Source: Cyclobacteriaceae bacterium (GTDB taxonomy: Bacteria > Bacteroidota > Bacteroidia > Cytophagales > Cyclobacteriaceae). Taken from it: a stretch of DNA of 5,233 nt. The translations under genes and the position numbers were made by a program. A model generated the notes under the pieces. It ran no database searches. It worked only from the letters and a program-made list of their open reading frames with translations, and was not told the DNA's origin. Shown in pieces: positions 1-5,233 of the stretch. The stretch covers positions 1 to 5,233 of the forward strand of contig DAOVVI010000187.1 in NCBI GenBank assembly GCA_030637245.1, given 5' to 3'. Each line of letters begins with the position of its first letter. Position 1 is the stretch's first letter.

Positions 1-1190
1 CACCAATAAGTGACTTTTTCGGTGTCGGGCATGGAGTTAATGCTTCCTTTGAATCCAGTCCGATTAGCACTTCTTCGCAAGGAAGGGCAAAAAACAGTTT
101 TTGGAAAATGCCGTTTCTAAAAAATGCTAAAGTTACCATTACCAACGAGTCGAAAGAGTATAGTGCTGGAATCTATAATTATTTGGACTGGGAAGAACAC
201 GATAGTTTGCCTGAAAACATTTTCTATTTCCACGCAAGTTACCGCCAACAATTTCCTGCGAAGCCTGGTGATCATATCCTACTGGAAACAGAAGGTGATG
301 GCCATTATGTAGGAACCGTCTATTCAGTTCAAAATATGGAATTGGGATGGTTTGGCGAAGGTGATGACCGTTTTTATATTGATGGAGAAGAATATCCTTC
401 CTTGAGCGGCACGGGTACGGAAGACTATTTTGGAGATGCCTGGGGTTTTCGTCAATTTGACAGGTCTTATTATGGCGTGTCTCTTTGGGAAGGTTATTTT
501 CCGGGAGACAGAGTTACAGCTTATCGCTGGCATATTCAGGATCCGGTCCCTTTTAATAGTTCGATAAAAGTTACCATGGAACACCATGGAAGTATTTTTA
601 GTGATTTAGGAATGCAATTCGGGAGTTTTGTTGAGCGGCCCGACTGGATAAGTTCAGTAGCCATTTGGTATCAGTCAAAACCGGTAGAATTGAAAGAATC
701 CATTCCTCCGGCAGAAGAGCGTCTTGCTCCTTATCAGGTTATTGCTTCCAAGAATTTAACCATCAGAGCAACCCCGGGAAAAGGGTTGAAAAAGTCAAAT
801 GATGGATTCACTTTTATTCCTATGACGCCAGATGCCAATATCGAATTTGACTTTTCAGTTGAAAAATCAGGCCGGTATCAATTAAGTGCAGTGATCACAT
901 ATGCTCTTATCAGCAGTATATACCAGGCGTATTTACATGGAAAACCTATTGGAAAAGAAATGTATTTATATATATCCGGGAATGATGCGCTATGGAAAAG
1001 TTTTGATCTGCATGATCTTTCCCCTGGGACACATACCTTGCGATTTGAAGGAAAAGGCGCTTCACCAAATAGGCGTTCAATGGCGCCCCCGGCTTATTAT
1101 TTTGGAATGGATTATTTAATCTTATTGAGAATGGAGGATATGGAAGGGTATCATGAAACGCTTGAGAGATTGACAAAAGAAAAAAACTGA
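1..1190 (+). CDS. GH172 (DUF2961) glycoside hydrolase, 5'-truncated by window edge
   Basis: The reading frame is open from base 3 to the TGA at 1188-1190 and gives 395 visible residues; the true start lies upstream. The fragment opens in the conserved DUF2961 core (ISDFFGVGHG) and continues through FWKMPF and GTGTEDYF, which are family hallmarks. Known GH172 enzymes include difructose dianhydride I synthase/hydrolase and alpha-D-arabinofuranosidases. As I recall it, the Bifidobacterium dentium enzyme has two catalytic glutamates 21 residues apart. Here the Glu of FGEGDDRFY (codon 357-359) and the Glu of GTGTEDYF (codon 420-422) have exactly that spacing, so the site looks intact. After the jelly-roll core, roughly bases 760-1150 encode a second beta-rich domain (IRATPGKGL to FGMDYLILL), probably a carbohydrate-binding-like sandwich. 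About 80-100 N-terminal residues, including any signal peptide, are probably missing. The ATG at 108 is internal because conserved sequence precedes it. Family assignment is firm; the sugar cleaved is not predictable. Confidence 0.93.
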   Translation, partial: PISDFFGVGHGVNASFESSPISTSSQGRAKNSFWKMPFLKNAKVTITNESKEYSAGIYNYLDWEEHDSLPENIFYFHASYRQQFPAKPGDHILLETEGDGHYVGTVYSVQNMELGWFGEGDDRFYIDGEEYPSLSGTGTEDYFGDAWGFRQFDRSYYGVSLWEGYFPGDRVTAYRWHIQDPVPFNSSIKVTMEHHGSIFSDLGMQFGSFVERPDWISSVAIWYQSKPVELKESIPPAEERLAPYQVIASKNLTIRATPGKGLKKSNDGFTFIPMTPDANIEFDFSVEKSGRYQLSAVITYALISSIYQAYLHGKPIGKEMYLYISGNDALWKSFDLHDLSPGTHTLRFEGKGASPNRRSMAPPAYYFGMDYLILLRMEDMEGYHETLERLTKEKN

Positions 1191-1266
1191 ACATTATTAC
1201 AAACCTTTTAATACTCTCAATTACATACGCAAATTAGTTAGAACCAACACTACTCTCTGTCCAATT

Positions 1267-1311
1267 ATTATAATCTTTTCATCTTTCACAAAATAAAGAT
1301 GTTCTTATAAT
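1267..1311. repeat. Imperfect AT-rich inverted repeat, possible weak terminator after GH172
   Basis: Two stacked stems can be read. The outer one is ATTATAA (1267-1273) with TTATAAT (1305-1311). The inner one is CATCTTT (1280-1286) with AAAGATG (1295-1301) around an 8-nt loop. They are separated by an asymmetric internal loop (TCTTTT against TTC). The position, about 80 bp after the GH172 stop codon, suits a transcript end or 3'-end stabiliser. However, the stems hold only two G-C pairs each at most and no T-tract follows, so a classic intrinsic terminator is doubtful. In DNA this AT-rich, chance symmetry is possible. Confidence 0.35.
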
Positions 1312-1374
1312 GATTAGTTCGCTGAGTAGTCAGTCAAAACACAAATGAAGTATTATAAACAGACAGAAAATAAT

Positions 1375-1479
1375 ATGAACTCCTTTAAAAAATGTAAAAA
1401 TAGAACCTTTACAAAGCGTCTTTTAATTTTATATAGTTTAGCCCTCATACCGCAGATACACTTCGGTCAACTGCGATAG
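1375..1479 (+). pseudogene. Orphan signal-peptide frame (34 aa), probable remnant of a lost secreted-protein gene
   Basis: ATG at 1375 opens a 34-codon frame ending in TAG at 1477-1479. The product has a basic start (MNSFKKCKNRTFTKR), a hydrophobic stretch (LLILYSLALIP) and ends QIHFGQLR. That is the shape of a Bacteroidota Sec signal peptide, with a plausible cleavage site near FGQ, but no mature protein follows. An in-frame ATG at 1345 would add ten residues (MKYYKQTENN). Neither start has a clear Shine-Dalgarno sequence. The two other forward frames after the stop also close quickly, so a single frameshift does not restore a longer protein before the next gene begins 45 bp on. The simplest reading is the 5' end of a secreted enzyme gene whose body was deleted. 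A leader peptide controlling the downstream gene, or chance, is possible. It is seen in sequence only; there is no evidence of expression. Confidence 0.4.
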
Positions 1480-1510
1480 AGAAATATTCAAATAGGAATT
1501 AAATAATTAA

Positions 1511-1515
1511 AGAGG
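1511..1515 (+). promoter_or_regulatory. Shine-Dalgarno-like AGAGG before the 727-aa gene
   Basis: AGAGG ends nine bases before the ATG at 1525, a spacing compatible with ribosome binding. It supports this ATG, as does the perfect signal-peptide start that follows it. Many Bacteroidota genes lack such a site, so it is slightly noteworthy here. Confidence 0.5.
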
Positions 1516-1524
1516 ACCACAAAC

Positions 1525-3708
1525 ATGAAAAAAGTGATAGTTTTAATTATTATATTTTTAGCTTTTGAAGGCATTGATCAAAACGCGAATGCAAAAGAAA
1601 TAATTGATTCGCAATATCCTATCGGGAAACCCGGCCTCAAGCTTACCTATAGTTCCAAAGCCAATGATCTGCCCGGTTCGGTGGTTAGGAAACTTGAATT
1701 AACAGCCGGTTCGATTGAAGAAAAAAATGGCATTCCATATCAATGGATTCAATTGAAGGCAGAAAAAGAAAATAAGCAGACATTTTCGGTTTGGATGCTC
1801 GCTTCCGCTTATCCTTCTGAAACATTAGGAAATGCACAAAATGATATCTTGCGATATATGCTATTGAAGGCTAATTCAAAAGTGGTGGAATTCGTCAATC
1901 AATCCACTGAAGTTTCAGTACTTCCAAATACCGGAGCATGGGAATACCTGCTGCCAAGAGCAGAGAAGGGCAATAATCCCATGCAGTCTTTGGATAAAAA
2001 AATCATGTATTTGGGACACGAATATATACGTGATTCGTATAAAAATTCCAATGTTCCGACTGTTCCTAAAAATGCCATTGCTATCAATCTGACACCCGAC
2101 CTGCTCATCGGTGTTCCGCACAATTCAAAAGTAAAAGATGAAACAAGAAGGTATGATGAATCAGACTATGAATATATTCCATTAACAAAAGAGAATTATT
2201 CGGAGATGATAGAAAATGGATTAAATGTGTTGAATGTAAATGCCGAACAAGTCAGATGGATTGAAACAGAAAACGTCTATTATTGGGGAATTGGTGGGAA
2301 GGATGTATCTTATCCCGAGTGTCTCTACAAGAGCAACTACATTGGACCTGTCATATTCTTTGATGAACCAATGGTGGGTACAAGAGATCATGTAATCAGG
2401 CCAATGTTCAAAAAAGATCCAACATTGCGTAAAACCATTACACCACAGTTTTTCCTTGAAGAATTTAAAAAAGTATATCGTGAAAAAAAGTATGAAGAAG
2501 GACCAACTCATCTGCTTAAAGGATTAGATAAGAGGAAAGACGTTGACATAGGAGATATGGATTTCTTACAACAGAATGTGTATTCATGGGAAACCATGCC
2601 AAGTTCTGCTATTTATCAGTTGTCAGAAGGCGACCAGTCAACACCGAATGCAATGGTTTTTGAGCCACCTGGTAGGTTTGGCGCAAAGCGGGTTTTACCT
2701 GAATTGAATATGAGCTTTGATTGTCAAATTCCTGTGGACGATCCTAAAAACCTGATTGGAATAATCAAAGGCTTTATTCGTGGCGCTGCCCGCGTGACCG
2801 GTAAAGAATGGGGTATCAGTATTTATGGTCAGGTGGTTCGTTCGGATACATACTGGTTAATGACCCATGCCTACGATCAGGGTGCCAGTCGATTTTTTTA
2901 TTGGGATTCTTATCAATTGGCTGCCGTTCCGTACCATGAATATCTTTCCATGTCAAAGCACTTAAGGGAACATGCCAAAAGCTTTCCAAATCGTAGTTTG
3001 GCAGAGCTTAAAAATGCTGCTGAAGTGGCTATCCTAATTCCACCTGGTTATAACCTCGGCCACGTAAAGATGGGAATAGGAAATTTTAGCGGACTACCGG
3101 AGCTAAATATGGAACGCAAAAATGGCCAAGGTGTTAAATATCGCGATGTGATGAATAATTTTTATATCGAAATTGAACGCTGTATCCGCCTTGGCGTGGA
3201 GTATGATTTATTCTGGAATATGGAAAATCTGGAATTAATTGGCTACCGCGAAATTGTCACAATCAGAGAAGATGCCAAAATTGAAGTTTCAAAAAATGGT
3301 AAGACTAAACTGTTGGATTCCGCCCGGATACCGGAACGTCCTGACGGTGATCGCCCTCAACTTTCTGTGGAGGTAGAAACAAGTAATGGAAATGCACCAG
3401 GCACCATGACTGCTCGTGCAAAAGTTATAGAAGGGTCCGCCCCAATTTATTATACTCAAGGCGCAGGTAAAGATGGCATATATAGAAATACATATGTACT
3501 ATGGGAATTGTATGGTCCTGAAGAGGAAGATTATTCAGACTTTTGGAATGACAGGTGGAATGTAGTGGTTTCAGAAAATAATAATTCTGCTACCATAGAA
3601 ATCAAATTTAAAATTGATAAACCTGGAAATTACCGCTTGCGTGTTTCTACTACGGATGTGGCAGGCAGAAGCACCGTGGTTTGGAAAGATATAAATGTTG
3701 CTGAATAA
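1525..3708 (+). CDS. Secreted TIM-barrel, glycoside-hydrolase-like protein of unknown activity (727 aa)
   Basis: This is a complete gene with ATG at 1525 and TAA at 3706-3708. Residues 1-23 form a Sec signal peptide: MKK, a VIVLIIIFLAF core, then A-N-A with cleavage before Lys24. No lipobox is present, so the protein should be periplasmic or released. Residues about 30-155 look beta-rich. From about 215 to 480 the pattern resembles a TIM barrel: MIENGLNVLNVNAEQVRW near 226-245, the strand IGPVIFFDEP ending at D280-E281-P282, and late strands WGISIYGQ (429-436) and GASRFFYWD (453-461). E281 sits where clan GH-A enzymes carry the acid/base Glu (often Asn-Glu-Pro). The nucleophile is unclear, with E380 (VFEPPGRFG) and E428 (GKEWG) as candidates. 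Residues about 498-595 (AEVAILIPPG, IERCIRLGVEYDLFWN) recall the flavodoxin-like trimerisation domain of GH42 beta-galactosidases. Residues 611-727 look like an Ig-like domain ending in GNYRLRVSTTDVAG. I do not recognise a characterised family. The setting between GH172 and GH78 suggests a glycan-degrading role, which is inference; it could also be a non-catalytic binder. Confidence 0.8.
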   Translation: MKKVIVLIIIFLAFEGIDQNANAKEIIDSQYPIGKPGLKLTYSSKANDLPGSVVRKLELTAGSIEEKNGIPYQWIQLKAEKENKQTFSVWMLASAYPSETLGNAQNDILRYMLLKANSKVVEFVNQSTEVSVLPNTGAWEYLLPRAEKGNNPMQSLDKKIMYLGHEYIRDSYKNSNVPTVPKNAIAINLTPDLLIGVPHNSKVKDETRRYDESDYEYIPLTKENYSEMIENGLNVLNVNAEQVRWIETENVYYWGIGGKDVSYPECLYKSNYIGPVIFFDEPMVGTRDHVIRPMFKKDPTLRKTITPQFFLEEFKKVYREKKYEEGPTHLLKGLDKRKDVDIGDMDFLQQNVYSWETMPSSAIYQLSEGDQSTPNAMVFEPPGRFGAKRVLPELNMSFDCQIPVDDPKNLIGIIKGFIRGAARVTGKEWGISIYGQVVRSDTYWLMTHAYDQGASRFFYWDSYQLAAVPYHEYLSMSKHLREHAKSFPNRSLAELKNAAEVAILIPPGYNLGHVKMGIGNFSGLPELNMERKNGQGVKYRDVMNNFYIEIERCIRLGVEYDLFWNMENLELIGYREIVTIREDAKIEVSKNGKTKLLDSARIPERPDGDRPQLSVEVETSNGNAPGTMTARAKVIEGSAPIYYTQGAGKDGIYRNTYVLWELYGPEEEDYSDFWNDRWNVVVSENNNSATIEIKFKIDKPGNYRLRVSTTDVAGRSTVVWKDINVAE

Positions 3709-3800
3709 GGAAAGTGTAAGATTTGTATTTTATAATTATTAGAAATCTAAAATACCAATTCACACCTTTGTTGGAGTTGTCACGAACAAATTAATTGGGC

Positions 3801-3973
3801 TTAATTAGAGTCTGTCCATAATGTCCGATCTCTGCGTTATGCTTGTTTCTGAAAAACTCATTTACAAGCGTAAACTCCCTGCCTCGCCGGCAGGCTGGCA
3901 TTTTTCAGAAACTGTGCAAGCCTTGATCTCGAACATTCTGAACAGACTCTGACTTTATAGACAGACTAATTAA
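3801..3973. repeat. Outer inverted repeat nesting the palindromic element
   Basis: TTATAGACAGACTAATTAA (3955-3973) is the reverse complement of TTAATTAGTCTGTCTATAA. The left side at 3801-3821 reads the same except for a two-base AG insertion after TTAATTAG and one C/T difference. The left terminus can therefore pair either with 3929-3950 or with this second, more distal copy. The right side thus carries two tandem versions of the CAGACT terminus, suggesting a partial duplication or an insertion into an older related sequence. A hexamer TTAATT also occurs directly at 3791, 3801 and 3970, but it is too simple to call a target-site duplication. Confidence 0.6.
3807..3950. repeat. 144-bp palindromic (hairpin-forming) intergenic element
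   Basis: The two ends are inverted copies: 3807-3828 matches the reverse complement of 3929-3950 at 19 of 22 positions, both beginning AGAGTCTGT. An inner pair is perfect over 12 bp: GTTTCTGAAAAA (3845-3856) with TTTTTCAGAAAC (3901-3912). Between these the arms pair only partly (a CTTG/CAAG match is offset by four bases). The centre holds a small GC-rich hairpin, CCTGCC (3878-3883) with GGCAGG (3889-3894) around five bases. Its composition is richer in GC than the surrounding spacer. The whole would fold into one long interrupted stem in RNA or single-stranded DNA. This is the architecture of REP-like or MITE-like dispersed repeats; that it recurs elsewhere in the genome is inference. It contains no convincing gene. 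It lies directly upstream of the rhamnosidase gene and could act as a transcript-end or 5'-leader structure. Confidence 0.85.
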
Positions 3974-4008
3974 TTCAGGACTAAACAATATTTAAACATA
4001 AGAGAGAT

Positions 4009-5233
4009 ATGAAATCAAAACATTTCTTTTTAACGTTCCTATTAACCGGATATTTATTAGTTATAAGCTGCAATACGTTTCAAAGTGACAATATAACGCC
4101 ATACGATTTGCGTTGCGAGTATCTTCAAAATCCGTTGGGTATTGAAAATCCAACACCTGCACTAAGCTGGAAACTATCTTCCAAGGCGCAGAATCAAACT
4201 CAAACCGCTTATCATATATTAGTCTCTTCCTCAAAAGGCATTTTAGAGCAAGACATTGGTGATTTGTGGGATGTCGGAAAAGTGATATCTGATAAAAACG
4301 TCTTTATCACCTATGATGGTAAAGTTTTATCTTCAGGAGAAAGGGCTTTTTATAAAGTTCGTATTTGGGATAAGGAGGACAATCCATCCAAATGGAGCGA
4401 TATAAATAGTTGGGAGATGGGTTTAGTGGATAGTTCGGATTGGGAAGCAGCATGGATTGGACAAGGCGAAGACCTTTATCCTGATTCGTTCGAGACCGGC
4501 CCTGCTCCTTATTTTCGAAAAGAATTTACACTAAAAGAAAAGATAAAGTCAGCACGTGTTTATGTAAGTGGATTAGGATATTATGAGCTTTACCTGAATG
4601 GTCAAAAAGTAAGTGACAACGTCCTGGTTCCAGCCCAAACCAATTACGACAAAAGAGCGCTGAAAAACCTGATTTATTACTACGACGACCAGTCCACAAC
4701 CCGGGTTTTGTACAATACGTATGATGTGACAGACCACTTATCAGACGGCGCAAATGCAATTGGGATGATTCTCGGACATGGATGGTACAATCAGCGGGCC
4801 AGGCCGGTGGAAGGCTGGTTATGGTACAACACACCTCGCCTTATTCTCCAGTTTGACATCGAGTATCTGAACGGAGAACGGCAAACAATCATTAGCGACA
4901 ACTCATGGAAAGTCTCAACCGGTCCTATCGTGTATAACCAGATCTTTACAGGTGAAATTTATGATGCCCGTTTGGAATTGGATGGATGGGCCAAAGCAGG
5001 GTTTGATGAATCAGCATGGGATTATGCTAAATCTGTTAACGCTCCAACTGGAAAACTTCTATCTCAATTGGCGCCTCCGGACAAAGCCGTTAAAACACTA
5101 AAACCGGTTTCGGTCACGAATCCAAAGGAAGGTGTTTATCTGTACGATGTCGGGCAAATGATATCCGGATGGGCCAGGCTCCATTTGAAGGGCTCATCGG
5201 GCGATACAGTATCCATGAGATTCATCGAAGAGC
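4009..5233 (+). CDS. GH78-type alpha-L-rhamnosidase lipoprotein, 3'-truncated by window edge
   Basis: ATG at 4009 opens a frame with no stop to the window end, giving 408 visible residues. Bacterial GH78 enzymes remove alpha-L-rhamnose from pectin, glycosides and exopolysaccharides by inversion. Residues 1-20 are a lipoprotein signal peptide with lipobox VIS-C21, so the protein is membrane-anchored. An acidic surface-export tag after Cys21 (NTFQSDN) is at best weak. Residues 34-160 form the fibronectin-like N-domain (LRCEYLQNPLGI, then PALSWKL, to WEAAWIG). Residues about 165-345 match the rhamnosidase N-terminal carbohydrate-binding domain (YFRKEFTL, ARVYVSGLGYYELYLNG, GHGWY, FTGEIYDAR). From about 365 the next beta domain begins (YDVGQMISGWARLHLKG). 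The (alpha/alpha)6 catalytic barrel and its acidic residues lie beyond the window, so activity cannot be judged. The usual GQN of the last motif reads GQM. A weak purine-rich AAGAGAG (4000-4006) precedes the start. Full-length relatives are roughly 900 residues. Confidence 0.94.
   Translation, partial: MKSKHFFLTFLLTGYLLVISCNTFQSDNITPYDLRCEYLQNPLGIENPTPALSWKLSSKAQNQTQTAYHILVSSSKGILEQDIGDLWDVGKVISDKNVFITYDGKVLSSGERAFYKVRIWDKEDNPSKWSDINSWEMGLVDSSDWEAAWIGQGEDLYPDSFETGPAPYFRKEFTLKEKIKSARVYVSGLGYYELYLNGQKVSDNVLVPAQTNYDKRALKNLIYYYDDQSTTRVLYNTYDVTDHLSDGANAIGMILGHGWYNQRARPVEGWLWYNTPRLILQFDIEYLNGERQTIISDNSWKVSTGPIVYNQIFTGEIYDARLELDGWAKAGFDESAWDYAKSVNAPTGKLLSQLAPPDKAVKTLKPVSVTNPKEGVYLYDVGQMISGWARLHLKGSSGDTVSMRFIEE

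Larger units (their letters stand above)
1191..1524. other. AT-rich intergenic region, 334 bp
   Basis: This gap between the GH172 gene and the 727-residue gene is strongly AT-rich. It contains an imperfect inverted repeat (1267-1311), a short signal-peptide-like open frame (1345 or 1375 to 1479) and a Shine-Dalgarno-like AGAGG just before the next gene. I see no RNA gene and no convincing Bacteroidota promoter (TTTG about 20 bp before TAnnTTTG). A TATAAT at 1306-1311 exists, but it lies inside the inverted repeat and does not fit the Bacteroidota consensus. The length makes a separate promoter for the downstream gene plausible, though none can be pinned down. Confidence 0.6.
3709..4008. other. 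Intergenic region, 300 bp, dominated by a palindromic element
   Basis: The gap between the 727-residue gene and the rhamnosidase gene starts with about 90 bp of AT-rich DNA. This includes a weak A/T-only inverted repeat, TATTTTA (3726-3732) with TAAAATA (3748-3754), which might mark the end of the upstream transcript. About half of the gap is then occupied by the hairpin element at 3807-3950. The final 58 bp lead into the rhamnosidase start. TTTG at 3767-3770 followed 21 bp later by TAATTGGG (3792-3799) is a poor match to a Bacteroidota promoter. No gene or RNA is evident. Confidence 0.6.

Noticed and set aside
108..110. ATG at 108 as the start of the GH172 gene
   Set aside because: Conserved DUF2961 sequence (ISDFFGVGHG and following) is in frame upstream to the window edge, so this Met is internal.
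324..587. Minus-strand open frame of 87 codons inside the GH172 gene
   Set aside because: It lies opposite highly conserved family motifs, has no recognisable protein features and is best explained as a shadow of the + strand gene.
1306..1311. TATAAT as a -10 promoter box
   Set aside because: It is part of an AT-rich inverted repeat, does not fit the Bacteroidota TAnnTTTG consensus and has no good -33 TTTG partner.
1477..1479. Frameshift or readthrough joining the short signal-peptide frame to the 727-residue gene
   Set aside because: Reading past the TAG meets another stop before the ATG at 1525, and the downstream gene already has a complete signal peptide and its own ribosome site.
1899..2511. 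Minus-strand open frames opposite the 727-residue gene
   Set aside because: They are short, have unrelated compositions and overlap a convincing full-length + strand gene; no promoter or ribosome site supports them.
3807..3950. Complete insertion sequence or CRISPR-like array
   Set aside because: The element has no transposase frame and no regularly spaced direct repeats; it is a single inverted-repeat structure.
4526..4834. Minus-strand open frame of 102 codons inside the rhamnosidase gene
   Set aside because: The + strand encodes conserved GH78 domain motifs throughout this stretch, and the antisense product is cysteine- and histidine-rich without a recognisable fold.

Overview
The window looks like part of a carbohydrate-degradation locus from a member of the Bacteroidota. 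The lineage is inferred from four things: AT-rich coding and spacer DNA, secreted and lipoprotein glycosidases in tandem, weak ribosome-binding sites, and gene families typical of polysaccharide utilisation loci (PULs). The genus cannot be told from the sequence.

Layout, all on the + strand. (1) From base 1 to 1190 is the 3' part of a DUF2961 / glycoside hydrolase family 172 (GH172) gene, whose beginning lies upstream of the window. (2) A 334-bp AT-rich gap follows. It holds an imperfect inverted repeat (1267-1311) and a tiny open frame (1375-1479) that encodes almost nothing but a signal-peptide-like N-terminus, probably a gene remnant. (3) From 1525 to 3708 is a complete gene for a 727-residue secreted protein. 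I cannot assign it to a characterised family; it looks like a TIM-barrel glycosidase with extra beta and flavodoxin-like C-terminal parts. (4) A 300-bp gap (3709-4008) contains a striking 144-bp hairpin-forming element with nested terminal inverted repeats. (5) From 4009 to the end of the window is the 5' part of a GH78-type alpha-L-rhamnosidase lipoprotein gene, truncated by the window edge before its catalytic domain.

The three large genes probably work on the same glycan. The rhamnosidase would remove terminal alpha-L-rhamnose, the GH172 enzyme would cleave a furanosidic (arabinofuranose- or fructofuranose-like) linkage, and the middle protein would cut or bind another linkage. No SusC/SusD transporter, regulator or sulfatase is visible, so the substrate is not defined. 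The wide gaps between genes argue against a tightly coupled operon, although all genes point the same way.

The most notable items are the uncharacterised 727-residue protein, the palindromic intergenic element and the orphan signal-peptide frame. I see no tRNA, rRNA, CRISPR array or complete insertion sequence.
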